From Nocardia vulneris (GTDB lineage: Bacteria > Actinomycetota > Actinomycetes > Mycobacteriales > Mycobacteriaceae), in NCBI RefSeq assembly GCF_001613425.1, contig NZ_BDCI01000047.1, positions 1-64,000 of the forward strand: a stretch of DNA of 64,000 nt, written 5' to 3'. Position 1 is the first letter of the stretch; each line of letters begins with the position of its first letter. Of this stretch, positions 25,636-34,277 are shown one piece after another. Below the pieces are notes generated by a model. The model made no database searches and had not been told where the DNA came from. It worked only from the letters and a program-made list of their open reading frames with translations. Made by a program: the position numbers and the translations under genes.

Positions 25636-25658
25636 CTTAGGACAGATCTGTTCCTAAG
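25636..25658. promoter_or_regulatory. Operator-like palindrome before the epoxide hydrolase gene
   Basis: Perfect 7-bp arms CTTAGGA and TCCTAAG separated by 9 bases. It lies 7 bases upstream of the TACCGT box on the minus strand, so a bound repressor would block the -35 region. No regulator of the TetR or MarR type is next to it. Confidence 0.55.
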
Positions 25659-25736
25659 CAGAAAACGTTCCTCACCTCTATGAACCACGACCTGCACGCG
25701 GCGAACTCGCCCAGGCTCAACGCACCCGGGCCCAAT

Positions 25737-26621
25737 TCACAGCGCCGCGGCGGCGTCGATCATCAGCGCCCGGGAACGTTCCGGTGACTCCGCCTGAATC
25801 GAGAGGCGGTCCATGACCCCGCGGTAGAGCCGAACATCCTCCGGACGATCCAGATACAGCGCGGTGGTCAACTGCTCCAAGTAGATGATGTCGGTCAGTT
25901 CCTGTTCGGCGAAGCGCAAGATGGTGAACGAACTTCCCGCGGCCGCGCTACCACCGGAGCCGTACGACAGCACCTGGATCGTCACGTTGGGCATGGCCGA
26001 CATATCCACGAGATGCTCGATCTGTTCCCGCTGGACCGCCGTACCGCCGACCGGCCGATGCAGCACCGCCTCATCGAGTACCGCCCAAAGAAACGGTCCG
26101 CCAGGGGCAGCCAGAATCCGCTGCCGGTTGGTCCGCAATTCCACGCGGCGCGCCGCCTCGTTGCCGTCCTCGCCCATCTCGACAACGGCGGCAGCGTAGT
26201 TCCCGGTCTGCAACAGACCCGGAACCAGTTGGCCCTCATAGGTTCTGATCATCTGTGCCGCCCCTTCGAGACCGACGTAGGTCTCGAACCATTGCGGCAG
26301 CAGGTCGTTGTATCGATGCCACCAGCCCGGCTCGTTGGCCTTGCGTGCGAGATCGATGAACATCTTCCGCTGCTCGGAGTCGGTCACTCCGTAGAGATCC
26401 AGCAGATCCGCGATGTCACGTTCTTTGAACCCGGTGCGCCCCAACTCGAGCCGGCTGATCTTGGCGTACGAACCACGAATGTGGTCACCCGCCTCCTGCG
26501 GTGTGACGCCACATTGCTCACGCAGCTTGCGGAGTTGGCCACCGACCGCGATCCGCAACGCCGTCGGCCCTAATTCTGCGACTCGGGGGTCGACGACGAT
26601 CCGGGCCGGTTCTGCGGTCAT
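25737..26621 (-). CDS. XRE-family regulator with DUF5753
   Basis: A 294-residue actinomycete helix-turn-helix protein. Residues about 25-80 hold the XRE domain (LRKLREQCGVTPQEAGDHI then YAKISRLELGRTGF). The rest is a DUF5753 domain: YEGQLVPGLLQTGNYA, LWAVLDEAVLHRPVGG and a C-terminal YLDRPEDV segment. Streptomyces and Nocardia carry many copies, often beside a DUF397 gene; none is seen here. ATG start with GGAG at 6 bases. Confidence 0.88.
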   Translation of the reverse strand: MTAEPARIVVDPRVAELGPTALRIAVGGQLRKLREQCGVTPQEAGDHIRGSYAKISRLELGRTGFKERDIADLLDLYGVTDSEQRKMFIDLARKANEPGWWHRYNDLLPQWFETYVGLEGAAQMIRTYEGQLVPGLLQTGNYAAAVVEMGEDGNEAARRVELRTNRQRILAAPGGPFLWAVLDEAVLHRPVGGTAVQREQIEHLVDMSAMPNVTIQVLSYGSGGSAAAGSSFTILRFAEQELTDIIYLEQLTTALYLDRPEDVRLYRGVMDRLSIQAESPERSRALMIDAAAAL

Positions 26622-26768
26622 GGGTTCTCCGATGTTGGAAGTCCACAGCAGCAGCGCCGCCAGGCCCTCCCGGGCCGGACCGCGCCAGCGCTGATGATAA
26701 CGCGCGAGTGCGCAACCAGCCCGCAGCCACGGCTCGGTCGTTTCGACCCGTTCGAACCTGGACGTGAT

Positions 26769-27728
26769 TCATCTCGGCGAATAGCGTTCGGCTACCGCGT
26801 CGAAGGCCTGCTTGCGCTCGATGGACCCGTCGGTACCCACCGTGACCAGGCCGAAGCCTGCTTTGTCGAGGTCGTACGCGGGATCGTCGGCGTGGGAAAA
26901 ACCCGGCATGGCGAAGGTGAAGACGAAGCAACCGTGCACCCCTTCGGTGTCGAACAGGTCGATCAGTTCGGTCAGGTAGCGGGCCTGTACGGATTCGTCG
27001 CGGGGATGGTCACCGCGGATGCGCGGTGGCGCGGCGAACCAGTCGACGATCTGGAACGAGCCCGCGCCACGGCGGTCGGCATCGGCGAACGCGCCGCAGC
27101 CGAATTCGGTGATGATCACCGGCTTTTCGTGGTCGCGCACCAGCGCGCGGATCCGGTCGCGGTAGGTGTCCTGGTTGCGGGCGGAACGGTAGAGGGCGGC
27201 ACCGACGAGGTCGAACGGTGTCCAGTCGACGGACTCCCAGCCGGCGGCGGAGTAGGTGATCGGGCCGCCGAAGCCGGCGCGCGCGACGGCGACGGCCCGA
27301 GCGAGGAGCTGGTGCAACCGGCGGTCGATCCGGCGACGTAGCACGCGATGGAACCGGATGACGAGTTGCAGGCGAAGAAACGAGCGCGGTCCGGGAACGA
27401 TACCGGGCACGGTGTGGGAGAACTCGCTACCGACCAGGAGCGTGACGCGGCCGGGGTGTTCGCGGCGCAGAGCCTCGGCGGCTGCCGCGACGACGCCCAG
27501 GTGCCGCAGCATCTGCCGCTGCGGGCGGTCGGTGGGGTCGGGGCGGAGGTAGACGTCCAAGCCGAGCTCGAGCGCGGCACCGGCGGCGTCGATCAATTGC
27601 GTTGCGTCCCTGCCGATCAGCATGACGGTATCGCAGTGCAGGTCCGCGGCGATGATCCGCAGGTGCTCGCGCCGGTGGCCGGATTCGACGTCATCGATCA
27701 GGTACGAGACACCCTGGGGATTCAGCAT
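26769..27728 (-). CDS. TIM-barrel glycoside-hydrolase-like protein
   Basis: A 319-residue protein resembling the actinomycete group often labelled abortive infection protein. It has a TIM-barrel layout: NPQGVSYLIDDVESGH at the start, DLVGAALYRSARNQDTYRDR in the middle, and a barrel-end acid in KPVIITEFGCGAFADAD, where the Glu would be a nucleophile. Those annotations are not based on a shown activity that I know of. The start is the ATG at 27728, overlapping the end of a 67-residue gene by 7 bases. Confidence 0.65.
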   Translation of the reverse strand: MLNPQGVSYLIDDVESGHRREHLRIIAADLHCDTVMLIGRDATQLIDAAGAALELGLDVYLRPDPTDRPQRQMLRHLGVVAAAAEALRREHPGRVTLLVGSEFSHTVPGIVPGPRSFLRLQLVIRFHRVLRRRIDRRLHQLLARAVAVARAGFGGPITYSAAGWESVDWTPFDLVGAALYRSARNQDTYRDRIRALVRDHEKPVIITEFGCGAFADADRRGAGSFQIVDWFAAPPRIRGDHPRDESVQARYLTELIDLFDTEGVHGCFVFTFAMPGFSHADDPAYDLDKAGFGLVTVGTDGSIERKQAFDAVAERYSPR

Positions 27729-27925
27729 CGCGACGCCGTCCGGTTCGAGCCGGCCACTGGTCCGCCGATGACGTCGAAGGTGCTCGGCAGGTCCTGCCCG
27801 ATCCCCCGGGAGGCGTCCTCGCCATACCGGGCCAGTTCGGTGCGGAGCGTGGTGAATTCGTCGGACAGACGCTGCGGGCCGAGATGGCCGGGCCCGCCGC
27901 CGGTGTCGATACGAATCTCGGGCAT
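27722..27925 (-). CDS. 67-residue protein translationally coupled to the TIM-barrel gene
   Basis: A small acidic protein beginning MPEIRIDTGGGPGHLG. It has an AGGAGG site 7 bases before the ATG and strong G/C third positions. The stop overlaps the start of the TIM-barrel gene (ATGCTGA). I do not recognise a family. The N-terminal half is Gly-rich, the middle is helical, and there is no membrane segment or signal. It is divergent from a TetR regulator only 70 bases away. Confidence 0.6.
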   Translation of the reverse strand: MPEIRIDTGGGPGHLGPQRLSDEFTTLRTELARYGEDASRGIGQDLPSTFDVIGGPVAGSNRTASRC

Positions 27926-27995
27926 GCCGTCGCCTCCTGACGCACATTGTTCGGAGTCAGCCGTATTATGTCACCTGTATTGCAAAGGGGTAGGC

Positions 27996-28586
27996 GTGCC
28001 GAAACAGGTGGATCATGACGAACGCCGGGCGCTGATCGCCCGCGCGCTGTGGCGTGTGGTGGATGAGCGCGGCGTCTTCCGCTTGAGCATGCGCGAAGTC
28101 GCCCAGGCGGCCGGCATGTCGCTGGGCCAGCTGCAGCACTATTTCGCCTCTCGCGAGGCCATGCTGAGTTTCGCAGTGGACTTCGCCGGCGAGCAGACCG
28201 GGCTGCGCGTGCAACAGGCCCTCGGTACCGACCCACACCCCCGTGCGGCGTTGCGGGTGCTGCTGACCGAGCTGCTTCCGCTGCGCCCCGAAGCCCGGGC
28301 GACCAGCCGCTTACACGCGGCATACGTGCTGGTCGCACTGCACGACCCGGCCGTTCACGACCGCGCCCGCGAGGGCCTGCTCCGGGGGCGTGATCTCGTG
28401 GAACAGCTTGTCCGGCGCGCGATCACCGACGGCGAGATCGCCGACGAGCGTGATCCGGTCCTCGAGACCGATCGCTTGCTCGCCCTCACCGGCTTCACCT
28501 CGCTGCTCGAACTCGGCGTCGTCACGCCCGAGCAGGTTTTCGCCGCCATCGATCAGCATCTACAGGAGCTGTTCGCCGAGCGGTGA
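27996..28586 (+). CDS. TetR-family regulator
   Basis: A 196-residue regulator. The N-terminal TetR helix-turn-helix shows VFRLSMREVAQAAGMSLGQL then QHYFASREAML. The C-terminal all-helical ligand-binding part is 130 residues. The GTG at 27996 has AAAGGGG 5 bases upstream. It is divergent from the 67-residue/TIM-barrel operon and probably regulates it; a TATTAT box lies in the shared 70-base gap. Confidence 0.85.
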   Translation: MPKQVDHDERRALIARALWRVVDERGVFRLSMREVAQAAGMSLGQLQHYFASREAMLSFAVDFAGEQTGLRVQQALGTDPHPRAALRVLLTELLPLRPEARATSRLHAAYVLVALHDPAVHDRAREGLLRGRDLVEQLVRRAITDGEIADERDPVLETDRLLALTGFTSLLELGVVTPEQVFAAIDQHLQELFAER

Positions 28587-28747
28587 CAGGCTCCGTCGGT
28601 GCGCGACGCCATCACTGCGCCGGTTGGCGGGCTCATGTCCGGATGACGCCTCACATTCGGCCGAGCCATTTCGTCGGACTATCGCAAGCGCAGGTTCGGC
28701 GGCCAGGTAGCCGCGATCTGCCACCGAGAATCGCGAACGGAGACAGC

Positions 28748-29266
28748 ATGGCAGCGCAGGAAATCCAGATCAGAGCGTTCCTGGCGAGCCGGACCGAGGC
28801 ACAACGGTCCAAGGACATCGATCGGCTCATGTCCTTCTATTCGCCCGATATCGTCTATTACGACGCCATCGCGCCTTTGCGGTTCGCGGGGCGCGAGGAT
28901 GTGCGCCGCAACTTCGTGCGGTGGTTCGATGGGTACGTCGGGCCCATCGGCTTGGAAACCCACGAGCTGACCGTCGTCGCGGCGCAAGACATAGCCTTCG
29001 CCAACATGCTGCATCTGGACTCGGGACAGCGCCGCGGCGGGATCGAGCTGCCGATCTGGGTGCGCGAAACGGTCTGCCTGCGCCGGACGGACGACACCTG
29101 GGCGGTAACGCACGAGCACATCTCGCTGCCGGTCAATCCGGCGAACTTTCAAGTGTGGTTCGCGACAGGCAAAGACGCGCCGGCCCGACGTGGTGGACGA
29201 TCCATTTTCGGGCTGGTCACCCAGAGCGTGCTCACGCGTTTCGGCCTGCGGCGCAAGGCATTCTGA
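28748..29266 (+). CDS. SnoaL/NTF2-like fold protein
   Basis: A 172-residue cone-fold protein: a helix IQIRAFLASRTEAQRSKDID, then FYSPDIVYYDAIAPL and the sheet-forming GRREDV-like region GREDVRRNFVRWF, closing with TDDTWAVTHEHISLP. Members include polyketide cyclase-like enzymes, limonene-epoxide-hydrolase-like folds and ketosteroid isomerase relatives. A dimer is expected. ATG at 28748 has GGAG at 5 bases. Confidence 0.75.
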   Translation: MAAQEIQIRAFLASRTEAQRSKDIDRLMSFYSPDIVYYDAIAPLRFAGREDVRRNFVRWFDGYVGPIGLETHELTVVAAQDIAFANMLHLDSGQRRGGIELPIWVRETVCLRRTDDTWAVTHEHISLPVNPANFQVWFATGKDAPARRGGRSIFGLVTQSVLTRFGLRRKAF

Positions 29267-29423
29267 GGAGCAGGCCGCGCGGCAGTGCCGAGCGCGCTGC
29301 TGCGCAACCTGCCTGCGAACATCGACCTTTCTCGTCCACGGACTCGCCGCACTGCAGCGAGGGAACCGCCGGCAGACCTGAAACTGACGGAGAAATTACG
29401 CTGCCACAAGTAGAACCAAGTGC

Positions 29424-29600
29424 ATGCGCCCCTTGATCATCCCGCACGGTGCCTGGCTGCCACCGGCCCACCTACGACGGGGTCACACAGCGGTTGCGCC
29501 GCGACGGCGTCGATGTGACGGTGCCCGACCCGGGGGGACGGTCACTCGCCGACGGACGTACCGCAGCAGTTTGCCCAGCATCAACGCATCGCGAGAGCAC
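29424..29600 (+). pseudogene. Remnant of an alpha/beta hydrolase N-terminus
   Basis: An ATG at 29424 opens with RPLIIPHGAWLPP, the oxyanion-type start of an alpha/beta hydrolase. The frame then shifts, and a second frame continues TYDGVTQRLRRDGVDVTVPD, the normal next part. The sequence is lost after about 55 residues, just before the FAD monooxygenase start. No nucleophile or His remains, so this is a degraded fragment. Confidence 0.55.
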
Positions 29601-29613
29601 GGGAGAGGGCAGC

Positions 29614-30840
29614 ATGAACACCGCAATCGTAATCGGCAGCGGCATCGGCGGATTGGGCGCGGCACTCGGTTTGACACGCGCCGGCTGGCAGGTGACCGTA
29701 TTGGAACAGGCCGACGACTTCCGTACGGCCGGTGCGGGACTGATGCTGGCGCCCAACGCGGTTCGAGCACTGAACTGGCTAGGACTGTCCGACCGGCTTC
29801 GGACGCTGGACGCAGCGCAGGGAGCCACCGGTATCCGGACCGCATCCGGGCGGTGGCTGATGCAAGGGGACGTGCGCGAGGTGCACCGCAGATTCGGCGT
29901 CTCGGAATATGCACTGCACCAGGCCGACGTGCACGCCTGGCTCGTCGACGCGCTGCGGCAGACCGAGCTGTGCTCCGGACATCAGGTCACGGCAGTAGAT
30001 CCCGATACCGGTACCGTGACGTTCCTGCGCCCGAACGGCGAAACCGGCTCGCGTAGCGCGGAACTCGTTGTCGCCGCGGACGGTCGCTACAGCCCGACCC
30101 GGGCGCGCCTTTTCCCCCACCATGCGGGAATGGCCTACACGGGGTACCTCACCTGGCAGGGCGTCGTACCCGCCTGCGCCGCGGCCGATATCGACACGAG
30201 CGGTGCGTCGATCGAGAGTTGGGGCCGCGGACAGCGATTCGGCATCACGGCGCTCGCCGCCGGGCAGGTGTCCTGGTACGCCACGCTGTCGGCCCCACCG
30301 AACACCTACGCCGAGACAGGCATCGACACGGTCGCGCGACTTTTCCGGGACTGGCACGATCCCATCCCCCGGTTACTCGCGGCCACGCCACCGGAATCGC
30401 TACTGCGACAAGACATCTATTCGCTGGAGGCGCCGCTGCCCACTTACGCGCGCAAACGAGTCGTCCTGCTCGGCGACGCGGCGCACGCGATCACGCCCGA
30501 TTTCGGACAGGGCGCGGCGCAAGCGCTGGAGGACGCCGCGACACTCGGTCGGCTCGGCGCCCAGCTGCCCACCGCGCAATCCCTGGTGGTCGGCTACGAC
30601 CTGGCACGGCGCGGACGGACGCAGCGGCTGGCGCGAGCCGCGGCCGTCCGGGGGCGGGTCGCGCAGTGGCGCAATCCGGCACAGGTCGCACTCCGCAACG
30701 GTCTGGTGTGGTCGACACCGCGCGCGGTGTATCTGCGCTCGATGCGCGAAATCTACTCCTGGACTCCGGAATCCACGCTCGCCGCGCAGGACGCCGGGGC
30801 ATCGGGCACGACGGTGACCGTGCCGAAAGCAAACAGCTGA
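29614..30840 (+). CDS. FAD-dependent monooxygenase (PHBH/salicylate-hydroxylase type)
   Basis: A 408-residue class A flavin hydroxylase. It has the dinucleotide motif AIVIGSGIGGLGAALGLTRA at the N terminus, the DG motif ELVVAADGRYSPTRARL near residue 155, and the GD motif VVLLGDAAHAITPDFGQGAA near residue 285. Such enzymes hydroxylate aromatic or polyketide substrates with NAD(P)H and O2. ATG at 29614 has a GGGAG/GAGGG site. It is convergent with an O-methyltransferase remnant. Confidence 0.88.
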   Translation: MNTAIVIGSGIGGLGAALGLTRAGWQVTVLEQADDFRTAGAGLMLAPNAVRALNWLGLSDRLRTLDAAQGATGIRTASGRWLMQGDVREVHRRFGVSEYALHQADVHAWLVDALRQTELCSGHQVTAVDPDTGTVTFLRPNGETGSRSAELVVAADGRYSPTRARLFPHHAGMAYTGYLTWQGVVPACAAADIDTSGASIESWGRGQRFGITALAAGQVSWYATLSAPPNTYAETGIDTVARLFRDWHDPIPRLLAATPPESLLRQDIYSLEAPLPTYARKRVVLLGDAAHAITPDFGQGAAQALEDAATLGRLGAQLPTAQSLVVGYDLARRGRTQRLARAAAVRGRVAQWRNPAQVALRNGLVWSTPRAVYLRSMREIYSWTPESTLAAQDAGASGTTVTVPKANS

Positions 30841-30928
30841 CAGGCGCAATCGTTGCCGTGCCAGGCATGAGCCGCGGCGGCAAGCTCACCTACGGCATGT
30901 TTCGCGAATGGCCTCGCCTTCCCATTCG

Positions 30929-31620
30929 TCATCCTCGATGACCTCGCCGTCGCGATCGCGCAGCAGCAGGCGCGGCTTCTACGACACCCGGCCGGTCGAA
31001 CACAATGCCGTGCCTTTCGCGGTGACCATTCCGGCTGAGCAACTCCACGAGCAAAGTACCGTCGCCGCCGCCGAGGTCGGCGATCGAAGCACCGCCGGGC
31101 AGCTGGTAGCCGTCGAACATACCCGCCCGCAGGGTGCCGGCGAAGACCGTCATGGCCCGCCCGAAAAGTTCCGCGAGTTCCGGATTGGTGGCGATGTGGT
31201 CGAAATACGGTGTGCCGAAATACTTTTGCGCGGCGGGCTACCCGGTCCGCAGGGTGTGCGCGAGCTCGGCGACCGCTCGATAGTGCCGGTGCGCGCCGCC
31301 CACGGCGATGCCGTACATCGACTGCGGATGCTGCTCGGACAAGGTTGCCCCGAGGGGGGTGACGGCCACCTTGTCAGCTTCTGTCCGAAACACCCCGTGC
31401 GGCGTGACGGTGCGGATAAGCCGAGCCAGCGCGTCGGCGTCCGACCCGGTCCGTTCCGCCAAGGCCGCCACCGTCCGGGGTCGTTCTTGATCCAGAATCG
31501 TTGCGACGCCCGCTTCCGTGAGCACGAACAATGCCTGCGACAGCAGGAACCGATGTCCGGGGTCCGCGGACTGCCGCTCACCCTCGACGACTTCCTGCGC
31601 TGACGGCGGGATCCGGGAGT
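30929..31620 (-). pseudogene. O-methyltransferase with in-frame stop, 3' truncated
   Basis: The minus strand reads a dimerisation half (HRFLLSQALFVLTEAGVATI and DADALARLIRTVTPHGVF), then HTLRTG followed by TAG at 31238-31240. The same frame continues past that stop as PAAQKYFGTPYFDHIATNPE and the SAM-binding ASIADLGGGDGTLL. The C-terminal half, including the catalytic His region, is missing after about 30930. No frame change is needed at the stop, so a nonsense mutation is the simplest reading. Its 5' end overlaps the HxlR gene end; the start is unclear. Confidence 0.65.
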
Positions 31621-32345
31621 TCGGCGTTCGGTGATCCGAGGCTCGGCGACACGGGATCCGGCGGCGCGGGGTCCTGTGGCGCCGGATACCGCACTGCTGC
31701 GGGAAAGCAGCGCAGCAGTGCGGCGAGCCGCTCGGTATCGCCCGCCACCTCGGCGTCTGCCCGCTCGACGGCGTCGTGCAGCGCCGCACCGGCGAAGACC
31801 AGATCGCGCAATGTCGCCGCCTCCGGCACGGTCAGCCACGCGTCGGGTTCGGCGTGCTCACCGCGGTCTAACTCGAGGTGCCCGCCCGCAACGGTGAGGC
31901 GGAACCGATCGCCCGCGACGTCCAGCTGGCAGCGCAGCGACAGCTCACCCGCCAGTGCCGGATCGAAGGTGGCGCGCAGGGCGAACAGGAGCGCGTCGAC
32001 GCTCAGTTCCGCCGCGCCGTCCTCGGGCAGCGGTGCGCGGCTGCCCCAGTGGGCGAGCGCGCGGAGCACGGGCTCCAGTTCCTGCCCGCGCTCGGTGAGT
32101 TCATACACGGCGGCGGGGGCAGGCGGTCCCAGGCGCCTTCGCCGCACCAGGCCGTCGGCTTCGAGCTCGCGCAGCCGCTGCGCGAGGACGTTCTGGCTCA
32201 TCTGCGGCAGCCCGCGGTGCAGGTCGGAGTAGCGCTTCGGGCCGAAGATCAGCTCCCGCACGACGAGCAACGCCCACCGCTCGCCGACCGCGTTCAGCGC
32301 TCGCGCGATGCCGCAGGGGTCGTCGAACAGCCGCTTCTTGCTCAT
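31578..32345 (-). CDS. HxlR-family regulator with C-terminal SCP2-like domain
   Basis: A 255-residue regulator. The N-terminal HxlR winged helix is clear: CGIARALNAVGERWALLVVR, KRYSDLHRGLPQMSQNVLAQ and LRELEADGLV. The C-terminal 100 residues resemble a sterol-carrier or alkyl-sulfatase-type fold. The ATG is preceded by TACAAT and exactly 7 bases, so the mRNA is probably leaderless. It is divergent from an alpha/beta hydrolase gene, its likely target. Confidence 0.8.
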   Translation of the reverse strand: MSKKRLFDDPCGIARALNAVGERWALLVVRELIFGPKRYSDLHRGLPQMSQNVLAQRLRELEADGLVRRRRLGPPAPAAVYELTERGQELEPVLRALAHWGSRAPLPEDGAAELSVDALLFALRATFDPALAGELSLRCQLDVAGDRFRLTVAGGHLELDRGEHAEPDAWLTVPEAATLRDLVFAGAALHDAVERADAEVAGDTERLAALLRCFPAAVRYPAPQDPAPPDPVSPSLGSPNAELPDPAVSAGSRRG

Positions 32346-32378
32346 GCACCCGATTGTACTTGCACAACAGGTGTGAGC

Positions 32379-32395
32379 ACTCCTAAAGTAGGAGT
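32379..32395. promoter_or_regulatory. Palindrome between HxlR and hydrolase genes
   Basis: Perfect arms ACTCCTA and TAGGAGT around AAG, 33 bases upstream of the HxlR start. It could be an operator for the HxlR regulator. Confidence 0.45.
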
Positions 32396-32402
32396 ATGAA
32401 CC

Positions 32403-32500
32403 GTGACCTCAGCCGACGGCACCGTCATCGGCTACACACGGCACGGCGGCGGGCCCCGGGTGGTCCTTGGTCGACATGCTCCGACGGTGACGACCACGCA
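32403..32500 (+). pseudogene. N-terminal remnant of a duplicated alpha/beta hydrolase
   Basis: A GTG at 32403 starts VTSADGTVIGYTRHGGGPRV, closely parallel to the opening of the intact hydrolase that follows (VTSADGTRIAYDRKGTGPAV). The similarity ends after some 20 residues and the rest is lost. It looks like the stub left by a tandem duplication followed by deletion. Confidence 0.5.
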
Positions 32501-32520
32501 TCGAGAAATGGAGAGAAGCA

Positions 32521-33336
32521 GTGAACGAGATGACACTCCGTGTGACGTCCGCCGACGGTACGAGGATCGCCTACGACCGGAAAGGCACTGGCCCGGCGGT
32601 GATCCTCGTCGGCGGCACCCTAGACGACGGCGCTGAGAACGCGCCGCTGGCCCGGCTCCTTGCCAACCATTTCACGGTTTTCAATTACGCACGACGCGGC
32701 CGGGGCGCCAGCGGCAATACACCGCCGTACGCCTTGGCGCGGGAGGTGGAAGACCTCGACGCGCTGATTGCGACAGCCGGCGGCTCAGCGCACGTGTACG
32801 GCGCCTCATCTGGCGGCGCCCTCGCGCTGGAGGCAGCAGCGGCAGGTTCGGCGATCGACAAGATCGCGGTGTGGGATGTGCCGTACGTGATCGGGGACGA
32901 CCTGCGGCCGAGGTTCGACCAGTACCTCGCGGACACCCACGAGGCAGACAAAGCCGGGCGGGACGAGGAGATGCTGGAACTGTTCGTGCGGCTTACCGGC
33001 GGACCCGACGCGGACATCGCGGCCGGCAAACAACACCCCTACTGGGCCTCGTCCGTCGCGCTCGCCCACACGCTCGTCAAAGACGCCGTGATCCTCAATG
33101 ACTACGAGATCCCCACGAACCGACTTGCCCGCATCACTCAGTCGGTCCTGGTAACCACCGAGGGTCCGATCACCGAGCCCCAGATGGCGGGCCTCCCGAC
33201 CGACTTCTTCGACCGCGCCGCGAAAGCGATAGCCGCTGCCACCCCCCAGACCGAACGACACACGCTCGACGGGCAGGGACACGTCGTCGCCCCCGAACTC
33301 ATGGCCCGTGTACTGAAGACGTTCTTCAACCAGTAA
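32521..33336 (+). CDS. Alpha/beta hydrolase
   Basis: A 271-residue hydrolase: AVILVGGTLDDG as the oxyanion-side strand, VYGASSGGALALEAAA as the nucleophile elbow (Ser in GASSGG), and GQGHVVAPELMA giving the His. The usual HG at the oxyanion site is GG here. Substrate unknown. GTG start with GGAGAG about 5-8 bases upstream. The divergent HxlR regulator may control it. Confidence 0.82.
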   Translation: MNEMTLRVTSADGTRIAYDRKGTGPAVILVGGTLDDGAENAPLARLLANHFTVFNYARRGRGASGNTPPYALAREVEDLDALIATAGGSAHVYGASSGGALALEAAAAGSAIDKIAVWDVPYVIGDDLRPRFDQYLADTHEADKAGRDEEMLELFVRLTGGPDADIAAGKQHPYWASSVALAHTLVKDAVILNDYEIPTNRLARITQSVLVTTEGPITEPQMAGLPTDFFDRAAKAIAAATPQTERHTLDGQGHVVAPELMARVLKTFFNQ

Positions 33337-33449
33337 CGCGTCGACTGATCAGGTCGAGACCGTGGGTCGCTTCGGAACGCAGGCCCATCGGCCACGTCAG
33401 CATCGGTCGGTGAGCGGCGACTCCTGAGTTCCGGAGTCTCGCCGCGTGC

Positions 33450-34175
33450 TCAGCCGCCTGCGGACTCCAGATTGTTCACAAGCCGGCCGACAGCGAACTC
33501 GAAGCGTTCGTGTCCGGTGCCGGAGATCAGGTCGGCGGCATGGCGTCGGGTCAGCGGAAATTTCTCGGCGGGCAGTGCGGTGAAACGGTCCAGCAGTTCG
33601 TCGCGGCTGAGCACCCATTCCTGATCCTGGTGGCGGCGCCGCTGCTGGACCAGCGACTGCTCGAGGGCATAGGCGCTGACGTAGAGGGACAGCGCGTCGC
33701 GCGCCCAGGCGGCCGTCCGCGGTTCGACGCCGCCGGTGAGCAGGATCGCCAGGATGCCCTCGCCGACCCGCAGCGTCTCCAGATTGGTCGAGACCGTGGC
33801 CAGCGCGGCACGGGAGATGCCGGGGTATCTCAGGTAGAGGTCGCGGATCTGGGCGTAGACCGAGAGCAGCTGCGCACGCCATTCGACCGGATCCGGTTCG
33901 GGGAGCACGACTTCGGCGTAGAGCCGGCCGATCAGCAGATCGTCGATGTCGTCCTTGTTGACGATGTGGGCATACAGCGACGACGGACCGGTGCCCAGCA
34001 CCGCGGCGACCCGCCGGATGGTCAGGGCGTCGTAGCCCTCGGTGGCGACGACCGTCAAGGCGGCCTCGGTGATCCGTTCGGCCGTAATCGGCGTCTTGCG
34101 GCGCGCCGACGCGACCGCCTCCGCGGCGGGTTGAGCGTGTCGAGCGGCACGGAGTCGACGGGGATCGGCTGGCAT
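33450..34175 (-). CDS. TetR regulator (TetR_C-type), leaderless start
   Basis: A 241-residue regulator with LTVVATEGYDALTIRRVAAV then LGTGPSSLYAHIVNKDDI as the helix-turn-helix, and a TetR_C_1-like all-helical C-terminal domain. The ATG at 34175 is preceded by TATAGT with a 7-base gap, so the mRNA starts at the codon. A GTG nine bases upstream would overlap the -10 box and is rejected. It is divergent from an FAD monooxygenase, with two palindromes in the gap. Confidence 0.85.
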   Translation of the reverse strand: MPADPRRLRAARHAQPAAEAVASARRKTPITAERITEAALTVVATEGYDALTIRRVAAVLGTGPSSLYAHIVNKDDIDDLLIGRLYAEVVLPEPDPVEWRAQLLSVYAQIRDLYLRYPGISRAALATVSTNLETLRVGEGILAILLTGGVEPRTAAWARDALSLYVSAYALEQSLVQQRRRHQDQEWVLSRDELLDRFTALPAEKFPLTRRHAADLISGTGHERFEFAVGRLVNNLESAGG

Positions 34176-34196
34176 GTCGCTCACTATAGCTTGACA

Positions 34197-34247
34197 CGAA
34201 CTAAGTTCGCCGAGTAGTTCTTAGATCGTCATAACGAACTAAGTTCG
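34197..34247. promoter_or_regulatory. Two TetR operator copies
   Basis: The 13-bp palindrome CGAACTAAGTTCG occurs twice, at 34197-34209 and 34235-34247, with centres 38 bases apart. The first lies just upstream of the regulator's -10 box and beside a plus-strand TTGACA. The second lies 30 bases upstream of the monooxygenase start. Repetition and position make a TetR-family operator very likely. Confidence 0.8.
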
Positions 34248-34277
34248 TTTCGTGTGGTTTGTTCGTGGAGGTGAGTG

